From assembly GCF_023091745.1 (NCBI RefSeq), contig NC_068910.1, forward strand, positions 5,864,272 to 5,928,271: DNA of 64,000 bases, read 5' to 3'. Of this stretch, positions 51,440-61,295 are shown piece after piece (position 1 is the stretch's first letter; every line of letters starts with the position of its first letter). The position numbers and the translations under genes were made by a program. The notes below the pieces were generated by a model, which was given only the letters and a program-made list of their open reading frames with translations, made no database searches and was not told the origin of the DNA. This DNA comes from Budorcas taxicolor (taxonomy: Eukaryota > Chordata > Mammalia > Artiodactyla > Bovidae).

Positions 51440-52160
51440 GGTGCTGATGGGAGTACCTGAAGACCAAGCCCGGGGAGAGGCCGGACGCCCGCTCCCTGGG
51501 CCCCGCAGCGCGCGCCCGGGCGAGGGCGCGGGCTGGACCGCGAGCTCCGGGTCCCGCAGGGCGCTCTCCGTGCGGAGTTTGGGGAGGGCCGAGGGGGAGC
51601 GCGCGGGGGAGGAGGGAGCGGGAGGGGAGGGAGAGAGGGAGGGAGGCGGGCAGAGCGCAGTGCAGCGGCGGCAGAGGCGACGGCGGCGGGAGGGAGGCGG
51701 GCGGGCGGCGGCGGGGCGGCGGGGCGAGGCGAGCGCGGGGCAGCGGCGGCAGAGGAGCCGCAGCCGCAGCGGGGCCGGGCCGGGCCGGGCGCGCACCAGC
51801 GGCAGCGGCAGCGGCAGCATCTCGCTCGCGGAGCCGGCGCAGGTGAGGCAGGGGCGGCCGGGCCCGGGGCTCTGGGCCTCCTCCCCTCTCCTTCGGTCTC
51901 TCTCTTCCTCCCGGCTGGCTTCCCTTCCTCGGGCGCTCGTCCCCGGGAACCGCTGCCCGGCCAGAGCCCGCGGCGGAGCGCGTCGCGGGTCCACTCGCCC
52001 CGCGGAGGCAGGCGCCTTGTCAGCGGTGACCTTGAGCGGGCAGCCGGCGCGGGCGGGGCTGGCCGGGGTGGGCGCCTGCGGACCCGGCGCCTGCAGGCGC
52101 GGGGAGGGGGCGCGCCGTCCGCCTGCAGCGCGCAAACTTTCCGGGGCTCCGAACAGCCCC
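51440..52160 (+). promoter_or_regulatory. CpG island / promoter
   Basis: About 0.7 kb is very GC-rich with dense CpG (for example gcagcgcgcgcccgggcgag), in sharp contrast with the CpG-poor flanks. It contains GC-box-like gcgggcgggcggcg near 51698, a purine/G-tract ggagcgggaggggagggaga near 51613 and ggccgggccgggccgggcgc near 51772. It is repeat-free. This is what a TATA-less, broad-start mammalian promoter looks like. Plus-strand transcription is favoured by the donor at 51842/51843; bidirectional activity cannot be excluded. Confidence 0.85.
51600..51842 (+). other. Putative non-coding first exon (5' UTR) ending at a splice donor
   Basis: The candidate exon ends gagccggcgcag | gtgaggcagg, a close fit to the donor consensus CAG|GTRAGT. 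No ATG occurs on the plus strand between about 51450 and the donor, so the exon would be 5' UTR and translation would start in a later exon beyond this window. The exon is rich in (GGC)n and (GGCAGC)n. The start is a guess within the island. The gene was not recognised. Confidence 0.55.
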
Positions 52161-52724
52161 GGAACTGGGGCCTGGGTCGTCCAAGGCGTTAGAACCCTCC
52201 GATTTCTTCCTTCCCAGCTGTCTCTGACTTCTCTGCCTGGCTTCTCCCCAGTACTGCGGGGTCCCCCCTTTCTCCAGGTCCGGGTATCTGCAGGCTAGGG
52301 ACAGGAGCGGAGCTGTGGACGTTGACCCGGGGCTGGGGGCTTCTCTTCCCCGCAAAGGCGCTTCCGGAGCTTCCAAGAGCCGAAGCGCCGCGGGACCCTC
52401 TGCCAGGTGCCCTCTGCATCTCCGGCCTTGCTCTTCCCTGGCGCCCCTCACCCTGCCCACAGCCCTCCCCAAGCTGCAGGAGTCCCCTACCTGGTGACAC
52501 AAGGGCTCCAAAGCCCCACATTCTTGTCAGGCTCTCAGATCTGGTGCTTGATTTTTCAGTCCAGCGTCAAAGGGTCCTTGAGAAAGAGGGCTTAGGCAGG
52601 TGCCCCACCTAGGGCCCCAGAGTGGATCAGTATGTTTCCACACACCTGGGCTCACCCAGGGCCTGGTCATCCTGAACCCCTGTGGTCTCAGGAGGAGACT
52701 CTGTCCTGGCCATCGGGTGTGTGT
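52161..52724. other. No gene recognised; start of the putative first intron
   Basis: GC-rich and repeat-free. It contains acceptor-like and donor-like strings but no supported exon. A 427-codon frame spans 51015-52298 because stop codons are rare in this composition. Confidence 0.5.
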
Positions 52725-52860
52725 CTTAGCATCCCAGAACGTTATTCTTGAAGATGGGAGGTGAGCCCCAGAGAGGGCTATCCAACCTCAAGGTCACACA
52801 GCGAACCTGTAAAAGGAGCAAGAACTGGGCCTTTTTTTTTTTTTTTTTTCAAAACGGGTT
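52725..52860 (-). repeat. MIR-like fragment, antisense, with T19 run
   Basis: The text gaggtgagccccagagaggg, ctatccaacctcaaggtcac, acagcgaacctgtaaaagga resembles a reversed MIR/L2 3' half, followed by T19 near 52834-52852. Confidence 0.6.
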
Positions 52861-52904
52861 GAGAGGGAAGGAGAGCACTCCTGTTTGGTTCCTACTCCTG
52901 GGGA

Positions 52905-53080
52905 ATTTGGGCTCTGTCTCTTACTAGCAGTGTGACCTCTGACAAGTCAATTCCCCTCTGACTCTCTTTCCCCATGTGTAAGATGGGGGTAGCTACCTCC
53001 CAGGGCTGTTCTGATGGCTGTGTTAATGTTCTTGAAGTTCTTACCACCCTGCCTGGTGCATGGTCTGTGTCCAAAAATTT
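52905..53080 (+). repeat. MIR SINE, sense
   Basis: It reads tttgggctctgtctcttact, agcagtgtgacctctgacaa, gtcaattcccctctgactct and cccatgtgtaagatgggggt. Confidence 0.82.
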
Positions 53081-53694
53081 TTTGGCTACCGACACGTGAA
53101 ATTTCCTTTCCGGGCTCGGAAGGGAAGGAACGGCTCCCATCCTCTCCAGTCTGCTCTGGCATCTGGATTTCAGTGGGTTCTCCCCTGTGGCTCTATGGGC
53201 TGCCAGGGGGCAGCACCTGCCGGAACCCTGAACCCTTGTGCCCTGTGTGGCATGTTTCGTGGTGGCAAGAGTCCCAGACCCTCAAGAGCCCTCTGGACCT
53301 ACTGGTGCGGCTGCTGGAGGCTGTGGCTTCTCGCCGCCTCCATGGCAAGAACAGTCACTCATTCCCAGCTGGGAGACGACGACGGGGCTGCCCTGCTGCA
53401 GTCTCAGGAGGATCACACCCCCCCCCCCCACCTCTACCGTCTTGTGGGCGAACATCAGCCTCACCTTCTCCATCTGACCCGCTCTTCTCTCTACCTCTGT
53501 GCGATGTCATTCCTTCCCTCAGAGGTACTATTGGCAGCAGAGGAGATGGGGCAGGAGGAACTCATTCATTCATTCCCTTGCCTAGCCTTGAGTCATGCCT
53601 TCTCTGGGCCAAGGGGTGCTTGGAAGCACCAAGAAATATCAGCCATATGTTGCAGTTATGAAGCCCCTGCCAGGTGCCAGGCGCCTCCTGCTCC
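53081..53694. other. No gene recognised
   Basis: Two overlapping plus-strand frames of 215 and 226 codons (53014-53740) run through this stretch. They begin in a MIR, contain a C12 run near 53418, show no domain, and are not supported by each other, so neither is called a gene. A CTCF-like gctgccagggggcagcacct lies at 53200-53219. Confidence 0.5.
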
Positions 53695-53810
53695 CTGGAG
53701 ACACGTTCATTCATTCGACACATTTTTATTAAATACTTAATATGTGCTAAGCACTGTTTGGTGTGCCAGGAAGACATTGGTAAATAAAACAGACCTGTTC
53801 CCAATTGTCT
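53695..53810 (+). repeat. L2 LINE 3' fragment, sense
   Basis: It reads acgttcattcattcgacaca, tttttattaaatacttaata, tgtgctaagcactgtttggt and gccaggaagacattggtaaa, typical L2. Confidence 0.8.
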
Positions 53811-53942
53811 AGGGTGACCGTGTAATTTGCCGTCCAAGCCAAGATAATTTTGAGAAGAGAGGGCATTATTAATGATAACACCAGCACCGCGGACATAAAC
53901 AGGGACTGTCCAGCCAAACCGGGTTGCATGGCCATCCTGTGA
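53811..53942. mobile_element. Non-autonomous DNA transposon remnant
   Basis: Its ends are inverted: agggtgaccgtgtaatttgc on the left and ggttgcatggccatcctgtg on the right. The middle, gagagggcattattaatgat and aacagggactgtccagccaa, matches a common mammalian element with agggtgaccatac termini. The family name was not assigned. Confidence 0.6.
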
Positions 53943-54185
53943 CCTCATATTTATACACCAGTGTTCATGGAGAACTGTTAATGTTTTTTTTTGAGCTTGC
54001 TTTTTGCCAGGCTCTGTTAAGCCCTTTCGAGTTATCATCTGATTTAATCCTCCCGGGGCTGTGAAGCTGTTGTTACCATCTGCATGCAGCTGGTTAGTTG
54101 TGGGGCTGGGACCCCTTCTGCTATTTAACTGCTGAGTCGCAGTGTCTCCCCAGAGATGGACAAGACCCAAGGCCCACGGGCACTC
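53943..54185. repeat. L2/MIR-like remnant
   Basis: The stretch gttcatggagaactgttaat, ttttgccaggctctgttaag, tcatctgatttaatcctccc and gctggttagttgtggggctg resembles an antisense MIR/L2. Confidence 0.55.
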
Positions 54186-54560
54186 TCACTCTATCAAAGA
54201 AGCTCACAGATGACTGTTAGGAACACAGATGCTGTAATAGACGTGCCGCAGGGGCAGACAGAGGCACAGATTTTGCCTGAAAGAGTCTCAGGCAGCTTTC
54301 TGAAGGACAGAACCTTTGAGCTGGAGCTTGAAACCTGAATTAGGGTTTTGATGGACTGTTCAGTTGGGGGCAGGGCATTCCAGGCCCAGGTAACCGAGGC
54401 TTTGAGTTGTGGGGTATGTGAACTGTTTGGAGCTACCATCCTCCAAATAGGTCTGGATCGAACTGTGACAGGACAAGAGTTAGGCCTGAAACAGCAGAGC
54501 CAGCGAAGATTGTGTCCGAAGCTAGTGTGCCATGGCGTTTTACAAGGATACTCTGAAGGT
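54186..54560 (+). mobile_element. L2-like LINE region, sense
   Basis: It shows tctcaggcagctttctgaag, ctttgagctggagcttgaaa, gggggcagggcattccaggc and gagttgtggggtatgtgaac, as in the L2 3' UTR. Confidence 0.7.
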
Positions 54561-55480
54561 GTGACTATTCTAGAGGCAGGCGGTAGAGAGAGAATTGGTT
54601 GTGCTGGTTTTCCCTTTGACAGGAATTTTCTGTAACCCAGTCTATACTATGGATTGCCTGCAAGGTCAGGGAAATCATTTTGTCATGTAGAACCACTGCA
54701 GAAGAATCTTACCAGCGTCTATCGCGGCAGAAAGGTTTCACCAGGCAAAGTGATTGCCGGCAAGAGGAATATTAACCTACTTAAGGGACACGGTGTAAGT
54801 AGCATCATTTGCGAATAAGGGATGTGCTCATTATAGGTTAAATCTTTTCTGTTTGCTCAGTCACGTGCAGAATAGTAGAACTTCCTCTTCTCGCTCGTCC
54901 TCTGCATGTCACCTCTGCCACCATAGAAATCTGCAAGTCATAAAATTGAATTTCTTTAGTAATATAGAAAATTATAATAAAGGCTTATTTCTCAGACTTT
55001 TCACTAATTCATACTGGCCTCTTTTCCTCTCCCTGCCAAGGAAGTGGAATTATTAGCTCTATGGTATCTAAAACTTTGAATCCATTAGCAGAGAACAGTA
55101 GCAGAAAAGGGGGTCAACTGTTGGGGCCTTGAGTTTGGAGAATCAGGCTAGGAAGATCTGGGAAGCAGGAGTGCTTGATGGACAGGGAAGGGGAAGGAGC
55201 ACGGCCAGCTGGGTGTGTGACCTCTGTAATGACATGGGATTCTGTGGTGAGAGGGGCCCCACAGCTTGATTCAATACTCTGTGGTCACATATTGAAATCC
55301 TTCATAGCTTTGAACAGGGAAGCCCACATTTTCACTTCGCACCACATCCTACAAATTATGTAGCCCGTCCTGGGAGGGAGAGAGGAAGAGAGAAAGGGCG
55401 GGGGTGGAGGTGGGGGTCGGGAAGACAGCGGGGGCAGGCGGAAAAGATAGAGACGAGGAGAGAGAAACGCAAGTAACATT
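54561..55480. other. No gene recognised; ends in a purine-rich tract
   Basis: Unique sequence, AT-rich at 54840-55060. The tract at 55374-55470 (ggagggagagaggaagagag, ggtggaggtgggggtcggga) is purine-rich and G-quadruplex capable. Confidence 0.5.
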
Positions 55481-55610
55481 TCTAGAGCCTCTGCCATGTG
55501 CCAAATGCTACGCGAGGCCACTTACCTTGTTTCCCTACTTTCGTCTTCCTGACAATCCTGTGAGGTGGGTGATGTCGTCCCTGTTTGAAAATGTAGATTC
55601 TGTGTGACTC
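55481..55610 (-). repeat. L2/MIR-like fragment, antisense
   Basis: The text ttctagagcctctgccatgt, gccaaatgctacgcgaggcc, gacaatcctgtgaggtgggt, gatgtcgtccctgtttgaaa is the reverse of a MIR/L2. Confidence 0.65.
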
Positions 55611-55620
55611 AGGTTTGATA

Positions 55621-55832
55621 GGGGCTTCCCTGGTGGCTTGGTGGTAAAGAATCTGTCTGCCAGTGCAGGGGACATGGATTTGATCCCTGGGTCGGGAAGA
55701 TCCCCTGGAAAAAGAAATGGCAATGCACTCCAGTATTCTTGCCAGGGAAATCCCATGCACAGAGGAGCCTGGCGGGCTTCAGTGCATGGGGTCACAAAGA
55801 GTCGGAGACGACTGAGTGAGCAAGCAAGACAG
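55621..55832 (+). mobile_element. Bov-tA SINE, sense
   Basis: Head ggggcttccctggtggcttg, box-B-like gatttgatccctgggtcggg, tail tcacaaagagtcggagacga. Confidence 0.95.
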
Positions 55833-56160
55833 TTCTCGAGGCTAGCAGTCTGAAATCAAGGGGCCGGCAGGGCCACGCACCTTCTGAAACCTGTAGGAAA
55901 GCTTTTGATGGTTTCCAGCAATCTCTGCTGCTCGTAAGCTGGTGTCTTCACACGGCTGGCCCTCCACTCTGTATCTCATTTTCACATCTCTCTGCCCTTA
56001 TAAGGACAACAGTCATATTAGAATGGAGCCCACCCTCACTGAGGATGGCCTCATCTAAACTTGATCACATCTGCAAAGACCCCGTTTCCAAATAAGGTCA
56101 CATTCACAGGTGCAGGGTTAGGACTCCAGTGTATTTTCAGGGAGGACGCAGCCTCATGTG
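55833..56160 (+). mobile_element. MLT1/MST-type (ERVL-MaLR) LTR fragment
   Basis: It reads acagttctcgaggctagcag, tctgaaatcaaggggccggc, gcccttataaggacaacagt, catattagaatggagcccac, catctgcaaagaccccgttt and ccaaataaggtcacattcac, a characteristic MaLR LTR order. It is non-coding. The strand given follows the plus-strand reading; the family consensus may be defined on the other strand. Confidence 0.8.
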
Positions 56161-56434
56161 CAAGCGCAGTGAACCAGGCTATGTGACTGTGAATGATTTG
56201 GGCTGAGAATGAACTCCTCTCTGCCCCAAGGTTAATACCAGCTCTGAAGAATCGAACACTCTTGAGAAGGAGCAAATGACAACTGTTCGGTCCACACTGA
56301 GAGAGAAAAATCAATCCCCGTTGAGGGAGAAAGCAGTCCCAAGTGTACACAGTGGCATCTCCACCTGAGCCTTCCTGCTTGCCCCACCGTCCTGACGCCA
56401 TCACTTTCGTCTCTCTGGCTTCCTGGGGGAGTTG
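56161..56434. other. No gene recognised
   Basis: Unique sequence between LTR and MIR remnants. Confidence 0.4.
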
Positions 56435-56600
56435 AGCGGCTTCAGTCCCCTGTTTCCTCTTCTGTGAGACAGGATATCAACAGCGCCTACCTCATGGGTG
56501 CTTTCTTGAGGAATGAGATGGATTGAAACGAGTGATTCTTAAAACAGTCCCTGGCACAAGTTGCTACTGTTAGCATCCTCATCGTCTTTTAACTTAGGTG
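56435..56600 (+). repeat. MIR SINE, sense
   Basis: It contains gagcggcttcagtcccctgt, ttcctcttctgtgagacagg, cgcctacctcatgggtgctt and tcttgaggaatgagatggat. Confidence 0.72.
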
Positions 56601-56965
56601 ACCTTTCACATGTCTTTGTATCTTTCAGTTTTCCTCACAGCAAGCCCTGCGACATGCTTCCATAAATACCAGCTTCCTCTCCCCATTAGGTGTTTACTCA
56701 CTGATGAAGCCAGGTCTCAAACCCAGTCCTCGGGTTTCCAATTCCGAGCTGGCCTCACTGCATGGTGCCTGCTCTAGTAGCTGAAAACCCACTGGTATGA
56801 AGATGTTGTTCCTTGCTTCATGGGGCTGGGAGACTGGAGAGGAGTGATGTGTCAGGGAGACGATGATGTGAGGGGAAGGAGGGGCTACCCAGGAAGAGGA
56901 AATAGCCTCAGTGGCCAGAGCCCCCCTTATCACTATGCTTCTTAGAGGTGGCACAGGTGGGGCCT
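56601..56965. other. No gene recognised
   Basis: Unique sequence, with an antisense MIR/L2-like opening (ttttaacttaggtgaccttt, ttttcctcacagcaagccct). Confidence 0.4.
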
Positions 56966-57092
56966 TTCTTTAACTTTGCATTTTCAGGCCCTGGTACATA
57001 GTAGGTGCCTAATAAATGTGTTGGATGAATGGATTTATTATCAAACACAAACAGTCACTGTCCCCCACCCAACAACAACAACAACAAAATCC
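56966..57092 (+). repeat. L2 3' terminus and (CAA)n repeat
   Basis: The phrase caggccctggtacatagtag, gtgcctaataaatgtgttgg, atgaatgg is an L2 3' end. At 57069-57087 an aacaacaacaacaacaaaa repeat follows. Confidence 0.7.
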
Positions 57093-57344
57093 TGGGACGA
57101 GGCCCCGTTGCCTAAGTGGTGATTGCTGGCCACAACTCACAGCTGGGCCATCGACGTGTGAGTGATACCAAAGAAAACATGCTTTTGATGCTGTTTGAGG
57201 AAACTGGATGAGCTGTGAGGGGCGAGGGTGTAAAGAGGGTCCAGTTAAGATTTGTAGAGTGTTTAGCAGAAAAGCTTGGGTCATAAATGTCATCTCCTTC
57301 CTTTGCTCTTTTCTCACCCACCCCTCTTCTCTCTTCATTTGCAT
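57093..57344. other. No gene recognised
   Basis: Unique sequence. Antisense frames of 82 and 111 codons include Cys/Leu runs from the (CAA)n repeat and no domain. Confidence 0.45.
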
Positions 57345-57755
57345 TAGTTGAGGTAGTCATTAGTGCTATAGAAGTATTTCTAGCTTCTTACTTTCTAGGT
57401 GGATGGTAGGCAGAGCTTCTTAGCCTGTTTTGTCATTAGTTACAGCTGTGTGTCTTGCTTCGGCCAGTGAAATTGGAGAAGTGACATTTGTCGTCTCGGA
57501 ATGGAAGCTTTAATAACTAGCATGCTGTTAGCCACTGTCCCCTTTTCCTCTCTCGGCAACTGAGGCAGTGTGAAGTTGGAGCCTCCCTCAGTCTGATTCC
57601 CAAGTGAAGATGATGTGGAGCAGAGCCCTCTGCCAACCCATGATGGACGTGCAGCACTCAGTGAGAAGGGAGCCTTCGCTCTTAAGACACTGACACTTCG
57701 CTCTTCTCTGTTACTGCAGCATAATCTGTCCTGTCCTGACTGATACAGGTAGAGC
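57345..57755 (+). mobile_element. MLT1-type (ERVL-MaLR) LTR, sense
   Basis: It shows gtgtcttgcttcggccagtg, aaattggagaagtgacattt, ccctctgccaacccatgatg and the terminus ttactgcagcataatctgtc, ctgtcctgactgatacag. It is old, non-coding and nearly complete. Confidence 0.75.
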
Positions 57756-57792
57756 ACAAGCTGAAATAATCACAACTTGTTCAGAGGTGTGT

Positions 57793-57944
57793 AGCCCTCT
57801 GTCCATGGAACTCTCCAGGAAGGAATACTGGAGTGGCTTGCCATTCCTTTTTCCTGGGGATCTTCCTGACCCAGGGATCGAACCCAGGTCTATTGCACGG
57901 CAGGCCGATTCTTTACTGTCTGATCCACCGGGGAAGCTCTAGAG
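57793..57944 (-). mobile_element. Bov-tA SINE, antisense, lacking its BovB-like tail
   Basis: It covers ccctctgtccatggaactct through the reversed box B agggatcgaacccaggtcta and reversed head gtctgatccaccggggaagc. The 3' tail (agtcgctcagtcgtgtccga in other copies) is missing, so the RNA end was truncated or lost afterwards. Confidence 0.92.
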
Positions 57945-59039
57945 ATGTGTGTAAGTCTTTTTATTCCTTCACATGTCATGCTTAAAATTTTAGTGTTTGA
58001 AGGTGTTGTGGATACAAAATGGGTGAGCCCCACTGCTCTGTGAGGTAAAGGTCAGTCTTTGTGGCACAGATTATGGGAACTGGACCGACTTCACCCCAGC
58101 CTCATCTGCTTTGGTCCCATGTGGTCCTGCCAGACAAGTCCACAGCATCCTCGAAATGGGCCACGTGTGCTGGAGCAGCTCCAGGCCTTTGCCTGAGCTC
58201 TGCCTAGAACGGGGCATCCCCAGGAAGTCACGTCACTTGATGAGTGGCTGTGGTGGAGAATGACGAGGGCATGGAGGGAGAGGAGAGCATTGGGTTGGTT
58301 CTGTGCAGCATGGAAGACCAGAATTAGGACTGAGAGTGAGAGTCCTGTTCAGCGTGAGAGAGTTTTCTAGCTATGAGGGCCTGGCCTGGCACAGTAGTGA
58401 GCTCACCACACTAGGAAGTTTCCAAGTAGGGGTGAGATGTCATGGTGGAGGTTTCAAGTCATCAAAACTAGCATAAACTTTCCAACCATGTCGGACATGA
58501 CTTTAGGTGAGGATTGTCCAAAAAAGGTGGATCTTGGCCATAATTTTCTGTTTCTTTTTCCCTTTTAAAAATAAAAATAGCTCCCCCTCCCAATTATAGA
58601 TTGGTTATATAATGATTATCGAAATACAAATGATATCAAAAAGTACAAAGTAAAACTCAAATGCAATGCCATAAAACAGAGCTAACCTACATTAACAGTT
58701 CCTTCCAGATAATGTCCTTCCAGATGTTTCTCTATGATTGATAGGTAACTAGATAGATTTTTTTTTAATCTTTCTGTCACTCAGTAGTAGAGTATGGGCA
58801 TCTTAAACAGTAGTAAATATTTCTCTACCTTGTCTTTTATAAGTGGCTTTGCTGTAACTTATTTAATAGATCGCTTCCTGGCGGTTGTTCCTGAATTGTG
58901 CCATTAGGGGCACCATTGGGATGGATGTCTTGTCTGTGGACCCCTGGGCTTGTGTTCAGGCATCTCCTGAGGACCTGTTCCTAGAAGTGACACCGACCGA
59001 CTCAGACAAAATGGTTTGGGATGAAAGGAGAGGTGAGAG
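57945..59039. other. No gene recognised; L2-like and AT-rich old LINE scraps
   Basis: At 58170-58480, gcctttgcctgagctctgcc and agagttttctagctatgagg look L2-like. At 58556-58900 the AT-rich text ttatagattggttatataat, atgtccttccagatgtttct may be an old L1. No exon was recognised. Confidence 0.4.
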
Positions 59040-59205
59040 CCGTGGCATGTTCAGGTAGAGGAACCACTTCTGGCAGGAGGGCAGCCTGCAAAAGGCCCGA
59101 AGGAGGAGGGCGATGAAAGGGAGACGGTGGCTGGTCTGGAAGGCTGAGGCAGTGGGAGAGAAGGGGAGGACATGGAGGGAGCTGGATTTAGACCCTCAGT
59201 CCCAG
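59040..59205 (+). repeat. L2-like LINE fragment, sense
   Basis: It contains gcatgttcaggtagaggaac, ctgcaaaaggcccgaaggag and gctggtctggaaggctgagg, as in the L2 3' UTR. Confidence 0.55.
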
Positions 59206-59229
59206 CTTTGGGTGAGCCATTCCCCAGGC

Positions 59230-59400
59230 AAAGGCCAACTATGACGGCAGCTAAGATTTACTAGAGCCAGGCAATTACAGGTGATTTTATGTGCACATCA
59301 GAGCCCCACCACCACCTTGCAAGGAAGGTCTCTGTCCCCATTTTACAGAGGAGCAAGGTGAGGCCTGGAGAGGATGCAGCAAAGGTGCTGTTGTCTCCAT
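59230..59400 (-). repeat. MIR SINE fragment, antisense
   Basis: The plus strand reads ctaagatttactagagccag, ccaccttgcaaggaaggtct, tccccattttacagaggagc and aaggtgaggcctggagagga. Confidence 0.7.
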
Positions 59401-60185
59401 CTGCAGTGTGTGGGCCCCTGCAGAGTTCAGCTCCTTAGCCTGCGTGCACCCTGGCTAGCTCGTGCCTTCCGTCTTGGCAGACGCCATCTCAGCCAGCTCT
59501 TTCCCACTCTTGGAAAGGAAGACTGACCGTAGGTGACTCCTTTTTGAAGTTTTTCTTCATGGCTCCTCATCCACCCCAGTCAGCCCCCCAAAGTAAGGCA
59601 GACCTGCTCAGGGCTCAGAAAGGTGTCCTGCAGGCCATCACGAGACTGCTCACTCTTGGGTATTCACCATTGAACCAGGGAGCCTGCATTTGGCTTCAGT
59701 GAATTGGAGTCCCTGACTCGACTGACAGAGAGTAAGACCCTTTCTTATCTCACATGATCCAAAGCTCTGGAGTCAGCTAATTCAGCAGTTCATTCCATGC
59801 CATCAAAACCCACAGTCTTTCTGTCCTTCTCCTCTGCTATCATCATCTAAAAGGATTCCTCTGTCCTGAGCATCCCCTGAAGATGGCACAAGACCCAGGG
59901 GACGAAAGGCAGAGGCCGCTCTCTGTTTCTTTTATCAGGGAAGAAGGCTTTCCCAGAAGCCCCCAGCCCACTTTCCTTTCTGTCTCATTGGCTGGAATTG
60001 GGTCACATGCCGTGTCTAAACCAGTCACTGCCAAGGGAATGTGACTGAGGGCTTTGAAGGACCAGGACTTATCCCTCCATCAGTTAAGGGCAGAGGTAGA
60101 TGCCCAACACAGTCAGGGCTCTGCCAGCCAGGAAAAGAATGACCACTGGGGAGGCAGCTCCCAGGGTCTGCTCAACTGTGTGCTC
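59401..60185. other. No gene recognised
   Basis: Unique sequence. At 59990-60110, ccagtcactgccaagggaat looks like an old transposon scrap, not assignable. Confidence 0.45.
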
Positions 60186-60730
60186 ACACTCCCAGCTCAT
60201 CTGCTAGGCTGGGAGCCGTGAGAGGACAGGGGCTTGGGGCTTACCCCTTCCTGTGGCTTCTGCAGGCTAGCACAGGGCTTGGCACCTTGTGGATATTGAG
60301 CAAACTATGGGTTGAATGAATGAATGAAACAAATCAGTAGGTGTTTCTGGAGACTGCATTGGACCCTGAGATCTCTGTGTACCAACAGTGCCAGTGATCT
60401 GTCGGTTGGGGCAGGGGGTGGTTTAAGTATTTCAGAGAGTATAGGAATGGCTTTGTCCTCAAATGGGCTGTAATTTGGCAGTGGGGAGAACACTAGCGCC
60501 TAAGCAATGTGTAGAATTAGGGCCTGGATGGTGGCACTGACTAGACATGTCATAGAAGGTAAATGCCTCCGCAGGAGCCCAGAACAGTAGGGCAAGACCC
60601 ATTAGGGACCAGATACTGTGAAGGGCAGTGGTGGGTGGAGAAAAACGCTGTGTGCTCTGAGACTGGGGGTGAGGTAGTGGATACAGGGTAGTGAGGGCAC
60701 CAGCTGGTCCTGAGGAGGACTCGTTCCTGA
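60186..60730 (+). mobile_element. L2 3' terminus followed by a second L2 fragment, sense
   Basis: The first ends ggctagcacagggcttggca, ccttgtggatattgagcaaa, tgaatgaatgaatgaaac near 60330. A second starts aaatcagtaggtgtttctgg and holds accaacagtgccagtgatct and ggaatggctttgtcctcaaa. Confidence 0.6.
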
Positions 60731-60895
60731 GAGCCTACTGTGTCCTGGGCATCACACTTGTATTTATTTCATCTACTCTTTCCTGTGTCTCTATGAAATG
60801 GATCATCCTGTCCCATTTTGTAGATGGGGAAACTGAGACTCAGAGGGTGAGTTTCCTTGTCGGACATCACAGAGCCAGGAAGTGGTGGAGTTTGG
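60731..60895 (-). repeat. MIR SINE fragment, antisense
   Basis: The plus strand reads agcctactgtgtcctgggca, cccattttgtagatggggaa, actgagactcagagggtgag and cagagccaggaagtggtgga. Confidence 0.75.
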
Positions 60896-61094
60896 CTGAG
60901 AGAGCACATCTGTCCTGAAACACTGGCTCCATTCCACAAAGGGGCTGGGATGGCCTTCAAGGGCCCACCTAAGACCAGCAGACCGTGGAGTGAATGGGAA
61001 AGGGGAGCCTGTAAACTGGCAAGGAGGGCCTCGAGAAGCTTGGCGCTGTGCAACGAGGGAGCGAGACATCCCTGTGGAAGAGGTGCTTGCAGCA
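60896..61094. other. No gene recognised
   Basis: Short unique spacer between two MIRs. Confidence 0.4.
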
Positions 61095-61295
61095 GGATTC
61101 AGGGTGAGCCTGAGGAGCCGTGATCCTTGGCATCAGAGCTGGCCTCACATCCCTGATCTCCCAGCCAGTAGCTGTGACCTTGATGGGACACTTAGCTTCT
61201 CCATCCCTCAGTCTCTCCATCTATAAAATGACAATAATAATTAAATATGTACCCAGTGCCTGGCATATAAGGAGAATTTAATAAATGGAGCTATT
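61095..61295 (+). repeat. MIR SINE, sense
   Basis: It contains ggcatcagagctggcctcac, cagtagctgtgaccttgatg, ggacacttagcttctccatc and catctataaaatgacaataa. Confidence 0.78.

Noticed and set aside
53014..53740. Two overlapping plus-strand frames of 215 and 226 codons
   Set aside because: They overlap in different frames, start inside a MIR, pass a C12 run and show no domain or splice signals. They are chance frames in GC-rich DNA.
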